DNA from: an uncultured Prevotella sp. | GTDB taxonomy: Bacteria > Bacteroidota > Bacteroidia > Bacteroidales > Bacteroidaceae | Direction of reading: 5' to 3' | Length of the DNA stretch: 28,125 nucleotides | NCBI GenBank assembly: GCA_902477645.1 | Contig: CABSIA010000024.1 | Location: 1-28,125, forward strand | Part shown: piece after piece, positions 15,304 through 23,741 of the stretch | Position numbering within the stretch: position 1 is the stretch's first letter | How the letters are laid out: each line of letters starts with the position of its first letter | Notes under the pieces: model-generated | Told to the model about the DNA's origin: nothing | The model's database searches: none | The model's input: only the letters and a program-made list of their open reading frames with translations | Position numbers and translations under genes: made by a program

Positions 15304-15723
15304 TTATTTCTTCTTCAGCTCCATCACGGTCTTTCCGCTTGCGTCTGTGAGCAGCAGAATGCCTTTCTTGCCGGTCCTGAACGACTTGATGTTTGGCATG
15401 GCGCCGAGAATCATGTCTTCGGTAGTCATGTCGGCACACATCATCCGTGTCGCTCCGGTCTTTGAGAGGTCGATTCCGTCGGCTGTAACTTCGAACGCGC
15501 CGGTAAGACGGTTGCAGCCTGCGCTGCCGTAAACTCTCTTCTCGGCAACGTTGAAGCCGAGGAATACCTCATTCTCTGTTTTTGACTTGTCTATTGCTGT
15601 GCCGTTTACCTTCTCTACGGTCCATTCGCCGTTGAGGTCGGCGGCAGAAACAGCCTTGTTGGTTGTCGTACATGAGGCTGCCAAGAGCGCAGCCATGCTG
15701 ATTGCAATTACATTCTTTTTCAT
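15304..15723 (-). CDS. META/HslJ-domain lipoprotein
   Basis: The 139-aa product has a lipoprotein signal with lipobox LAASC (C18) followed by a single META domain (about 28-136). The domain is recognisable from LNGEWTVEKVNGTAI near its start, GSAGCNRLTGAFEV in the middle (the conserved G-C-N-R), TRMMCADMTTEDMILGAM, and LLLTDASGKTVMEL at the end. The family includes E. coli HslJ, linked to novobiocin tolerance, but its molecular function is not established. C18 should be lipid-modified and anchor the protein to an envelope membrane. It lies 98 bp downstream of tamB on the same strand. No consensus promoter is visible in that gap, so read-through from tamB is plausible. Confidence 0.9.
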   Translation of the reverse strand: MKKNVIAISMAALLAASCTTTNKAVSAADLNGEWTVEKVNGTAIDKSKTENEVFLGFNVAEKRVYGSAGCNRLTGAFEVTADGIDLSKTGATRMMCADMTTEDMILGAMPNIKSFRTGKKGILLLTDASGKTVMELKKK

Positions 15724-15767
15724 AATCTTTTTGATGTTTATAGTTATAATAAATACCGTTGTTTACG

Positions 15768-15812
15768 GCTGTTACATGTAACGGTCCCTATACGGTTTGT
15801 GTGTAACGGTCC
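15768..15812. repeat. Degenerate GC-rich palindrome between tamB and the META gene
   Basis: A palindrome GTTACATGTAAC (15771-15782) continues on one side as GGTCCCTA, resembling the unit at 26300-26327 with a decayed left arm. The 11-mer TGTAACGGTCC occurs at 15777-15787 and again at 15802-15812. It has no T-run. It looks like a worn copy of the same palindrome family, partly duplicated. Confidence 0.6.
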
Positions 15813-15821
15813 GCAGCAGAG

Positions 15822-18800
15822 TTATTTTATTGTCGGTGTCTTCTTCCATTTCAGGTTGAAATCCTTCTTCAGTATGAAGCCCAGTCCTTGGGTGTTGAGG
15901 CTGTTTCGTGAGAAATAGCGGTCGTTCGACTGGTTGTACACCCTTATTGCGACGTTGCCGTTTGGCAAAAGCAGATACCTGATGTCGAAGTCGCCGATGA
16001 AACTCGTTGTAGCGTTGGGATTGTCGCGGTAGCCGAACTGTCCGTTTATCAGCAGTCGGTTGTTTAACAACCGTCCGCTCAGCAGCCCCTCGTATTCGGC
16101 ATTGTTCCATCCCTCGTCGCCTGTCGATATGTTTGCACCGAAGTTCCAGTTGCTGTTGTTTATAACCGTTCCGAGTAGCGAGTTTATCTGCTGGCTTATC
16201 TGTCCGCTCAGTATGCTCTGCATGGCGAGCGATGTCTGGCTTTGCGATGTTCCGTCGGCATTGGCGTTGTTGTTGCCCTGCGAGTAGAACCGGCCTACGG
16301 CAAGCAGGTAGATGACCTGCTGGTTCATCTCCTCCTCGCTGTTTATCAGGCTGTATATCATCTGCTTTGCGTCGCTGCTTACGGTCGGCATGTCGAGTCC
16401 GAAATCAACTTTCGGCGCATTGGGCGTTCCCGTTATGTTCATAAGGCAGTTCACGCGGATGTTGTTGCTTGTGAACGATCGCCCGAGCTGAAGGTCAGAG
16501 AGACTCACGGAGTTGACGGGGTACACGGCCTGAAGGTTCAGTATGGCATCGTATGGGTTGCCGCCAAAGGCAATTGTGCCGCCAGGTTGGAACTCAAAGT
16601 CCTTGTGGAGGGCGTTCTGTATGGTGAGTTTGTATGTCCCGTTGTCTACCAGGTAGTTTCCGAACAGCTCGAAAGCCCCCTTGTTGTAGTATGATGCCCT
16701 TATCACGCCCGAGCCGCGGAGGTCGATATAGTCGCCACTTGTCTGGTCCATGATGAGCCGTAGCGTTGCCGTAGGCTGTGTGTGGATGAGGAAGTTTATC
16801 CGTATGTCTGACGGCATGTCAGCCATCGTTTTTACGTTTTCTCCATTACCGCAGCCTGCTTTTATGGCCAAAGAGTCTCTGTCGCTCCATTTTATGAATT
16901 CCTGCGACTTTATTGCATCGGGGCTTGACGTGTCGTATGTCATCACAGACCCTGCGTTCGGCGTTATGTCGATATCCATAACCACCTCTCCGCTTTTGCC
17001 CCTGATGTTGCACTGGCCTGTGCCGAAGGCCTTGCCATAGAACGTGCTGCCGTCGGAGCCGTTGAAATCGTAGACAAGCAGGTTGTTAGTCCTCACGCCT
17101 ATGTCGTAGGTCAGCCTGCCGAGGTGACGGTGATATAGGCTTCCGCTCACTACGCCCGTGTTGCCGTTTTTGTCTATTATCGTGTCGTTGAGTAGCTGTA
17201 TCTCGCCCTCAAGCATCCGCACTTTTCCGTTGGTCATGGTGTATTCGGTGTTCAGGCTGCTGATGTGCATTGTGCCGTCTACAGTCAGCTCTCCCGTCAG
17301 CTCTATGGCGTTTAGCGGTCCCCAGACTCTTGCCTCTCCGTTTGCCCGTGCGTCAACCTCGTCGATGAAGCTGCCGCAGAAGCCGAGCAGAAACTCTGTC
17401 CTTGTGCCGTGGGCTGTAATGCCGAGGTCAATGTAGTTCTTTTTGGGCGACACATATCCTTTTATCAGTGTCAGACGTTCCTCATCGTGGGCGCGGGCGT
17501 CGATGTCTATTTGGTGCTCGTCGCTGTTCCACTCCACGTCGGCAAGCAGCGTTCCCATGCGCCCGTCCTCAAACGTGAACTTGTCAACGGTAAGGTTGGC
17601 CTTGGCCTGCAGTTTGCCGAAGACTCCCGAGACGGCAGCATTGCCAGTAGCCTTGCCGCCGAACTCTACGGAGTGGAAGTTTACGAGGTTGAGGATGTAA
17701 GCCACATCCACGCCTTTGAGATTGATGCTCAAAGAGTCGGCGTTGCTCGTTGTTGCCAGTCCGCCGATGTGTATGTGCTGTCCGCCGTGCTCAATAGCGA
17801 AGTTGTCTACTTCCAGGTGTCTGCGGCTGTATTTTATCTGCGAGCTCTTGATGTCCCAGCTTGTGTTGCCGAGCTTCATTTTTGACGGCGTTATGTTTAC
17901 GACAGCTTCCATCTCGTTGTTGCTGTTTTTTGAGAATTGGGCGTATGCGTTCATATTGCCTTTCACGTGGAGCTTGCTGTTGTTGTCGAAGTCCAGCGAT
18001 GCCGACAGGCGGTTGTCCTCAGCAGAGATGTCGAGACGGTATTCAGCCTTTTTGCCAGTCGGCAGTATCTTTTTACCCGAGATAGTTGCCTTTAGCTCGT
18101 TGTCGGGGGTCGACATGCTGAGTAGAGCATCGGTATAGTCTGTGCCGTCGTAGCTGAAGTAGGGTACTGTTGTCTGTAGGCTAAGCTCGGAGTTCCGGCT
18201 GTTTATATATCCGTCGGCTCTCAGCGGTTCGTATATTTTTATCGGTATGCCTAGCAGATGGCGTATAGGCTCAGCCGAGAACACGTCGGCATAGAATAGC
18301 ATGCGGCAGTCGGGAGCAGTGCGTTTTTTTATAGATGTCAGCTGCTGTATGTTTGGCAGCTTGTCGGCTATCAGGTTCTCGACATGCTGCACAATAGACT
18401 GTAGGCTGAACTCTCCGCTCATGCCGGCGTTGGCAAAGTCTGAGGTCAGTATGATGGAGTGTCTGCCGTCGGAATTTCTTGAGAGCAGGTTTATGTTTCT
18501 GGCATGGTAGCTGTCGTCGTTGCCGTTTTCGTCAGACTTGGCGATACAGAAATTCTTTATGTTTATATTTCCATTTGTATTGTCAATATTTTGTCCGTCA
18601 AATTTAGCTGTTATCTGTGCCTGGAAATCAGCATTGTCCCATTTTTCAGACAGGTTGAGGGCTTTTGGCCTTAAATGCTTGATATTGGCTTTGATGTCTG
18701 CCTTCGGGTGGTCTAAGTTGAAGTTTCCCTCTGCTTTTATGTCAATGTTGTCGTCGTTTACGGCAAGCAGTCCGCTGACGGTTCTGCTATCAAGTTTGCC

Positions 18801-20207
18801 GTCAATATCAATGCCGTTGTATGTATATCCGTTATATTGCAGCTTGTTCACCATTCCGTTGGCAGTAGCTGCCTCAGCGCCTTTGTCCATCGTGGCACTT
18901 ACCTTAATGTCGGTGTCGAGCAAGCCAAACTTCTCATTATCGAGAATCCGCTCAAGATTGCAGTCTTGGGTGGTCAGGTTGGCTGCAATCTTCTTGCCTT
19001 CTTTGCTCGCTGCAATTTTTATGGAGCCTGCATCTGTTGCCAAAAGTCCGCGGAGCGATATGTCGTCCTTAGTTCCTCCTGTTGATCCGTTGAAGGCTAT
19101 GTTGCCGATATTTGAGAGTATGCGTGGCATTTCTTTATCGTTGTTGAAAGCCTTGAATACTTTCTCTGTCGTAGTTGGCGATATGTTGAGGGACTTGATG
19201 TTGGCTATCCATTTGGGATTCTTAAAACCGTTGCTCAAAGAGCCGTCGGCTATTATCATTGTCTCACCATTCTCTGTGTCTATACCAAGATATGAGACTT
19301 TCAGACTCGTTGCCGTTCCTGTCACGGTACTCTTGATATTGACTTTGTTGTCTATTTTTGCAAGTTGTGGAATCAGCGCTGAGAGGTCGGTCAGGTATAT
19401 ATTGCTGTTCTCTATTTTTGCCGTATATTGCAGCGACGGCATCAATAGTTTTTCCGATGTGGCATCGTATGTTGCACAGGCCTGCCTGATGTCTATTCTT
19501 GATTTTGGCAACTCTATGTAGAGTCTGTCAACAGTTGCCTGCTTGCGGTTGGCAACAAGTTTCAGCTTTAAGTCGTTTACTTCAAGTCCTGATTTTTCTT
19601 TAAATGCCAACTTCTTGATATACGTATTTATAGAGTCGTTTGTTATCTTGTTTACTATAACGTGTGTGCTGATGTCGCTCAGGTCTATATGCCTCATGGA
19701 CGTGAGCCTGTAGTCGGGCGAGTCGAGCTGGTTGTATCTCACCCTTCCGTGCCTCACTACAAGCGAGCCGATCTCAAGGTCAAGAGGTTTGCTGCTTGTC
19801 GTATCTTTTGATGCCAATGCATCAAGAATAAACTGGATATTTGTGTCGTCACCGGCATTCCGTTTGTACATGTTGGCATACAGACCAAACACCTGTGCCG
19901 ACGATATTTCGATGTTTCCCTTTGACAGTTCTGTGAACGATATCTTTGCCGAGAGTCTTGTTGCGGCAAGAGCTTTCTTTCCAGCCTTGTCGTTTATTTT
20001 TACATCATCGATGATAATTCTGTTTAAAAGTCCAAGATCTACACGCCCTATAGAAACTTCCGCATTTATCTTGTTGCCAATAACATGTGCCGCTTGCCGG
20101 GCAATGAACGATTGCACCGCCGGTATGTTCAGCAGTGTAATCATGCAGAGATAAATTCCGCAAAGCATCCATATTATGGTATTTATTACCGTTTTCAGTC
20201 TTTTCAT
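15822..20207 (-). CDS. tamB: TamB/AsmA-like translocation and assembly module protein
   Basis: TamB-type proteins are long inner-membrane-anchored beta-taco proteins that span the periplasm and support outer membrane lipid transport or protein assembly with BamA-family partners. The 1461-aa product has one N-terminal membrane segment (about 7-27), then a very long region of repeated amphipathic beta strands, including a conserved AsmA-like start (VIGNKINAEVSIGRVDLGLLNRIIIDDVKI). The C-terminal TamB (DUF490) domain contains YDAILNLQAVYPVNSVSL, LDMPTVSSDAKQMIYSLINSEEE and NGQFGYRDNPNATTS and ends as a beta-rich GFILKKDFNLKWKK. The length is typical for Bacteroidetes. No tamA/BamA-like gene is in the window. 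It diverges from nqrA across 188 bp. Several long antisense ORFs overlap it and are shadows. Confidence 0.93.
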   Translation of the reverse strand: MKRLKTVINTIIWMLCGIYLCMITLLNIPAVQSFIARQAAHVIGNKINAEVSIGRVDLGLLNRIIIDDVKINDKAGKKALAATRLSAKISFTELSKGNIEISSAQVFGLYANMYKRNAGDDTNIQFILDALASKDTTSSKPLDLEIGSLVVRHGRVRYNQLDSPDYRLTSMRHIDLSDISTHVIVNKITNDSINTYIKKLAFKEKSGLEVNDLKLKLVANRKQATVDRLYIELPKSRIDIRQACATYDATSEKLLMPSLQYTAKIENSNIYLTDLSALIPQLAKIDNKVNIKSTVTGTATSLKVSYLGIDTENGETMIIADGSLSNGFKNPKWIANIKSLNISPTTTEKVFKAFNNDKEMPRILSNIGNIAFNGSTGGTKDDISLRGLLATDAGSIKIAASKEGKKIAANLTTQDCNLERILDNEKFGLLDTDIKVSATMDKGAEAATANGMVNKLQYNGYTYNGIDIDGKLDSRTVSGLLAVNDDNIDIKAEGNFNLDHPKADIKANIKHLRPKALNLSEKWDNADFQAQITAKFDGQNIDNTNGNINIKNFCIAKSDENGNDDSYHARNINLLSRNSDGRHSIILTSDFANAGMSGEFSLQSIVQHVENLIADKLPNIQQLTSIKKRTAPDCRMLFYADVFSAEPIRHLLGIPIKIYEPLRADGYINSRNSELSLQTTVPYFSYDGTDYTDALLSMSTPDNELKATISGKKILPTGKKAEYRLDISAEDNRLSASLDFDNNSKLHVKGNMNAYAQFSKNSNNEMEAVVNITPSKMKLGNTSWDIKSSQIKYSRRHLEVDNFAIEHGGQHIHIGGLATTSNADSLSINLKGVDVAYILNLVNFHSVEFGGKATGNAAVSGVFGKLQAKANLTVDKFTFEDGRMGTLLADVEWNSDEHQIDIDARAHDEERLTLIKGYVSPKKNYIDLGITAHGTRTEFLLGFCGSFIDEVDARANGEARVWGPLNAIELTGELTVDGTMHISSLNTEYTMTNGKVRMLEGEIQLLNDTIIDKNGNTGVVSGSLYHRHLGRLTYDIGVRTNNLLVYDFNGSDGSTFYGKAFGTGQCNIRGKSGEVVMDIDITPNAGSVMTYDTSSPDAIKSQEFIKWSDRDSLAIKAGCGNGENVKTMADMPSDIRINFLIHTQPTATLRLIMDQTSGDYIDLRGSGVIRASYYNKGAFELFGNYLVDNGTYKLTIQNALHKDFEFQPGGTIAFGGNPYDAILNLQAVYPVNSVSLSDLQLGRSFTSNNIRVNCLMNITGTPNAPKVDFGLDMPTVSSDAKQMIYSLINSEEEMNQQVIYLLAVGRFYSQGNNNANADGTSQSQTSLAMQSILSGQISQQINSLLGTVINNSNWNFGANISTGDEGWNNAEYEGLLSGRLLNNRLLINGQFGYRDNPNATTSFIGDFDIRYLLLPNGNVAIRVYNQSNDRYFSRNSLNTQGLGFILKKDFNLKWKKTPTIK

Positions 20208-20256
20208 TTGTAAAGGCGGTTTTGCAAATCTTGGGGTGTGGGGTGAATATGTTGTG

Positions 20257-20289
20257 CAAAATTACGAAAAAATGGTTGTTGTGCTGCAA
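20257..20289 (-). promoter_or_regulatory. Candidate tamB promoter
   Basis: On minus, TAATTTTG (20264-20257) matches TAnnTTTG, with TTG (20289-20287) 22 bp upstream, slightly longer than the ideal spacing. It would give a leader of about 45 nt before tamB. It lies back to back with the nqr promoter. Confidence 0.5.
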
Positions 20290-20303
20290 TAAACGTGTTC
20301 TTT

Positions 20304-20336
20304 TTTATTTCTTTTGGTATTTATTTGGTAATTTTG
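20304..20336 (+). promoter_or_regulatory. Candidate nqr operon promoter
   Basis: TAATTTTG (20329-20336) matches the -7 consensus. The -33 position holds only TTTA (about 20304-20307). A start near 20342 leaves a leader of about 54 nt. It is divergent from the tamB promoter. Confidence 0.55.
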
Positions 20337-20395
20337 CAGCGTTTATAGCAGTTGGTAATCATTTTGATACAAAATAATTCCTTATTTATATAGTT

Positions 20396-21742
20396 ATGAT
20401 TAGAAAAATTGAGACGCGCAAGGGGTTGGACATTTCTTTGCTCGGTAAAGCCGAAAAAAAGAAAACAGTCTTGTCGCCTGTAGGTGACTATGCCCTTGTT
20501 CCCGACGACTTTGCCGGTGTCGTTCCCAAGGTCGTGGTAAAGGAAGGCGACAAAGTGTTGGCAGGCGACGCATTGTTTGTCAACAAGAACTGTCCAGACG
20601 TTATGTTCGCATCGCCCGTCAGTGGTGTCGTAACAGAGATCGTCCGTGGCGACAGACGTAAGGTGATGTGTGTTAAGGTTAAGGCCGACGAGACACAGCA
20701 GTATCGTGAGTTTAGTAAGTTGAACTTAGCCTCGGCAAGCGCAGAGGATGTAAAGGCGCTGTTGCTGGAAGCTGGACTTTTTGGTTACATCAATCAGCTG
20801 CCTTTTGCTGTTTCTACAACTCCTGACACCACGCCGAAAGCAATCTTTGTATCTGCATTCCGTGACATGCCATTGGCTGCTGATTTTGAGTTTGAGTTGC
20901 AAGGTCAGGAACAAGATTTCCAGACGGGTATCTCTGCTCTTGCAAAAATTGCAGAGGTTAATGTAGGTATCGGCAAAAACAGCAACTCTCCATTGTGGGA
21001 AAAACTGACAGATGCCGTTGTTACACGTTTTGTTGGCCCTTGTCCGGCTGCCAATGTCGGTGTTCATGTAAATCATCTCAATCCTGTAAACAAGGGTGAG
21101 GTTGTATGGACTGTAGACCCAGTTGCAGTTTTGTTTATCGGACGCCTTGTTAACACTGGTAAAGTTGACTTGCACCGTACAGTAGCCATTGCCGGCAGCG
21201 AGGTCTCACTGCCTGAATATGCTGACGCACTTGTTGGTGCGCCAATAAATACTTTGCTCTTTGGCAAACTAAAGAACGAACAGAATGTAAGAATTATTAA
21301 CGGAAATCCGTTGACAGGCCGCAAGACTACACTTGATGGTTTCCTCGGCGCTCATACATCTGAGATTACTGTGATTCCAGAGGGCAACGATGCCGACGAG
21401 ATGCTTGGCTGGATTATGCCACGCTTGAACCAGTTCTCTGCAAACCGCAGCTATTTCTCATGGCTTATGGGCAAGCGCAACTACAAGCTCGATTCACGTA
21501 TCAAGGGCGGCCAGCGCCACATGATTATGAGCGGCGAATACGATAGCGTGTTTCCAATGGACATCTACGCCGAGTATCTAATCAAGGCCATCATCACCGG
21601 CGACATAGACCGCCAGGAACAACTCGGTATCTATGAGATTGCGCCTGAGGACTTTGCCGTTGCAGAGTTTGTCGACTCGTCTAAGCTCGAGCTGCAGGAC
21701 ATCGTACGCAAAGGTCTCGACATACTGAGAAAAGATAGCTGA
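20396..21742 (+). CDS. nqrA: Na+-translocating NADH:quinone oxidoreductase subunit A
   Basis: NqrA is the peripheral cytoplasmic subunit of the six-subunit Na+-NQR, which oxidises NADH, reduces quinone and pumps Na+; NqrA lies next to NqrB and has been linked to quinone binding. The 448-aa product has normal length and no membrane segments. It opens with the family N-terminus (IRKIETRKGLDISLLGKA) and a biotinyl/lipoyl-like fold (PKVVVKEGDKVLAGDALF, SPVSGVVTEIVRGDRRKV) shared with RnfC. The central and C-terminal parts include FVGPCPAANVGVHVNHLNPV, NPLTGRKTTLDGFLGAHTSEI and MSGEYDSVFPMDIYAEYLIKAI. It is the first gene of the operon, 43 bp before nqrB, with a promoter upstream. Confidence 0.97.
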   Translation: MIRKIETRKGLDISLLGKAEKKKTVLSPVGDYALVPDDFAGVVPKVVVKEGDKVLAGDALFVNKNCPDVMFASPVSGVVTEIVRGDRRKVMCVKVKADETQQYREFSKLNLASASAEDVKALLLEAGLFGYINQLPFAVSTTPDTTPKAIFVSAFRDMPLAADFEFELQGQEQDFQTGISALAKIAEVNVGIGKNSNSPLWEKLTDAVVTRFVGPCPAANVGVHVNHLNPVNKGEVVWTVDPVAVLFIGRLVNTGKVDLHRTVAIAGSEVSLPEYADALVGAPINTLLFGKLKNEQNVRIINGNPLTGRKTTLDGFLGAHTSEITVIPEGNDADEMLGWIMPRLNQFSANRSYFSWLMGKRNYKLDSRIKGGQRHMIMSGEYDSVFPMDIYAEYLIKAIITGDIDRQEQLGIYEIAPEDFAVAEFVDSSKLELQDIVRKGLDILRKDS

Positions 21743-21785
21743 TGATAGTAAGATTATAATGAAACATAATTTAAAATATTAGGAA

Positions 21786-22943
21786 ATGTCATTACGTAAA
21801 TATATTGATAAAATAAAGCCCGCTTTCGAAGAGGGAGGCAAATTGCATGCTTTCCGCAGTGTCTTCGATGGTTTCGAGACTTTCCTCTTTGTGCCTAACG
21901 ACACAGCTAAGTCGGGTGTGAGCATTCACGATGCCATTGACTCAAAGCGCATAATGAGTATGGTCGTAATAGCCTTGCTGCCCGCCCTGCTCTTCGGCAT
22001 GTACAATGTGGGATATCAGAACTACGCTCATGCCAACGCTTTGGATTCAGCAACATTCCTCGACATGTTTTTGTACGGTGCCTTGGCTGTTTTGCCAAAA
22101 ATACTTGTAAGCTACATTGTGGGCCTTGGCATTGAGTTTGCTTGGGCTCAGTGGAAAGGTGAGGAGATACAGGAAGGCTACCTTGTCTCGGGCATCCTCA
22201 TCCCGATGATAGTTCCTGTAGGCTGTCCTTTGTGGATGCTTGCCATTGCGGTTGCCTTTGCCGTAATTTTCGGTAAGGAAATCTTTGGCGGTACAGGTAT
22301 GAACATCTTCAACGTCGCCCTCGTAGCCCGCGCTTTTCTTTTCTTCTCTTATCCTACAATGATGAGTGGTGATAAGGTTTGGGTGGCTAACGACACTATC
22401 TTTGGTCTTGGCGCAACAACAGTTGATGTCACTACAGGTGCAACTCCGCTTGGGCAACTCGCCTCTGGCACAGATATAACAGCCTCATTCTCAGATATGG
22501 TTATAGGTCTTATACCAGGAAGTATCGGTGAGACAAGTGTTATCGCTATTGCCATTGGCGCAGTTATTCTTTTGTGGACAGGCATAGCAAGCTGGCGTAC
22601 CATGCTGAGCGTTGTTGCCGGTGGTGCCGCAACCGCATTCCTTTTCCAGCAGACAGACCTGACAGCCATTGCGTGGTATGAGCATCTTGTTCTTGGAGGC
22701 TTTGCCTTCGGTGCCGTGTTTATGGCAACCGACCCAGTCACAAGTGCCCGCACAAACACAGGTAAATACATCTATGGCGTTATGATTGGCGCACTTGCCA
22801 TCATTATCCGTGTCATGAACCCGGGGTATCCAGAGGGCATGATGCTTGCCATATTGTTCGGCAACATGATGGCTCCGCTCATCGACCACTATGTTGTTGA
22901 GGCAAACGTAAGGAAGAGAATGAAGAGACAAGTAAATAAGTAG
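21786..22943 (+). CDS. nqrB: Na+-NQR subunit B
   Basis: NqrB is a multi-pass membrane subunit that carries covalent FMN and riboflavin and is central to Na+ transfer. The 385-aa product has about nine to ten hydrophobic segments. It contains the flavinylation motif DVTTGATPLG, whose Thr220 is the predicted phosphoester-FMN site, consistent with the D-x-x-(S/T)-G-A-T consensus used by ApbE. No apbE gene is in the window, so the flavin transferase must be elsewhere. Other family signatures are GKEIFGGTGMNIFNVALVAR and FMATDPVTSARTNTGKYIYG. The last codons (KRQVNK and stop) are written by the octamer repeat that fills the 89-bp gap before nqrC, so the C-terminal residues may have been changed by repeat insertion. 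Confidence 0.97.
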   Translation: MSLRKYIDKIKPAFEEGGKLHAFRSVFDGFETFLFVPNDTAKSGVSIHDAIDSKRIMSMVVIALLPALLFGMYNVGYQNYAHANALDSATFLDMFLYGALAVLPKILVSYIVGLGIEFAWAQWKGEEIQEGYLVSGILIPMIVPVGCPLWMLAIAVAFAVIFGKEIFGGTGMNIFNVALVARAFLFFSYPTMMSGDKVWVANDTIFGLGATTVDVTTGATPLGQLASGTDITASFSDMVIGLIPGSIGETSVIAIAIGAVILLWTGIASWRTMLSVVAGGAATAFLFQQTDLTAIAWYEHLVLGGFAFGAVFMATDPVTSARTNTGKYIYGVMIGALAIIIRVMNPGYPEGMMLAILFGNMMAPLIDHYVVEANVRKRMKRQVNK

Positions 22944-23020
22944 ACAAGTGGACAAGTAAACAAGTAGACAAGTAAACTAATAACTCGTTAACTTGTAAAC
23001 TTGTTAACTCGTCAACTAAA
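22925..23020. repeat. Octamer array with inverted second half between nqrB and nqrC
   Basis: Twelve 8-bp units lie in register. Seven forward units are GAGACAAG, TAAATAAG, TAGACAAG, TGGACAAG, TAAACAAG, TAGACAAG and TAAACTAA (22925-22980). Five units of roughly inverse sequence follow: TAACTCGT, TAACTTGT, AAACTTGT, TAACTCGT and CAACTAAA (22981-23020). ACAAGT in the first half is complementary to ACTTGT in the second, so the transcript can fold into a long imperfect hairpin. The array includes the last six codons and stop of nqrB. It has no T-run and sits inside an operon. Confidence 0.85.
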
Positions 23021-23032
23021 AAATAAATAATC

Positions 23033-23734
23033 ATGAATACAAACAAGAATTCCTATATTTTAATATATAGCGCGGTATTGGTTGTTGTGGTGGCTTTCCT
23101 CCTTGCCTTTGTTTACTCGGCATTGAAACCACAGCAGGATATCAATGTGGCTCTCGACAAGAAGAAGCAAATTCTTGCAGCCCTCAATATCCGCGGACTT
23201 AACGATACGGATGCTGCCGCTAAATACAACGAGGTTGTAATGGCAGATATGATAGTTGATGCCGATGCGAATGTTTTGGAGCAGGGAACACCGGGAGGTG
23301 AGAATGCGGCATTCAAACTGAACAGCGCAGACTACAAGAATGGCAAGCTTGCCGTTTATGTCTGTAAGGTGGACGGACTGGAGAAGTATGTGATACCTGT
23401 TTATGGTATGGGACTTTGGGGCGCAATCTGGGGATATATAGCCCTTGACGCAGACAAGAACACTATATATGGAGCATACTTCAACCATGAGAGCGAGACA
23501 GCAGGACTTGGTGCCGAAATTAAGGACAGCAAGGCTTGGCAGGACCAGTTTAAGGGAAAGAAAATTTTTGCCGAGGGAAGCGACAATGTTGCCATTGCGG
23601 TAAAGAAACATGCCGACATCAAGAACCCGGCTTCAGAATGTGACGGCGTTACTGGTGCCACTCTGACTTCTGATGGTGTCACACTGATGCTTCAGGATTG
23701 TTTCAGTAAATATGTGAAACTCTTAAAGAAATAA
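23033..23734 (+). CDS. nqrC: Na+-NQR subunit C
   Basis: NqrC carries the second covalent FMN of the complex on a domain outside the cytoplasm, anchored by one N-terminal helix. The 233-aa product has that helix (about 8-30, ILIYSAVLVVVVAFLLAFVY), a conserved GMGLWGAIWGYIALD segment, NHESETAGLGAEI, and the flavinylation motif DGVTGATLTSDGV near the C-terminus with Thr210 as the predicted FMN-bearing residue. Length is slightly below the roughly 257 aa of Vibrio NqrC, as seen in Bacteroidetes. The start codon follows the octamer repeat array by 12 bp, and nqrD begins 7 bp after its stop. Confidence 0.97.
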   Translation: MNTNKNSYILIYSAVLVVVVAFLLAFVYSALKPQQDINVALDKKKQILAALNIRGLNDTDAAAKYNEVVMADMIVDADANVLEQGTPGGENAAFKLNSADYKNGKLAVYVCKVDGLEKYVIPVYGMGLWGAIWGYIALDADKNTIYGAYFNHESETAGLGAEIKDSKAWQDQFKGKKIFAEGSDNVAIAVKKHADIKNPASECDGVTGATLTSDGVTLMLQDCFSKYVKLLKK

Positions 23735-23741
23735 CATAATT

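Noticed and set aside
18520..19521. 333-codon ORF antisense to tamB
   Set aside because: Mirror of the hydrophobic/polar pattern of the tamB frame; no independent signals. Other antisense ORFs over tamB were rejected for the same reason.
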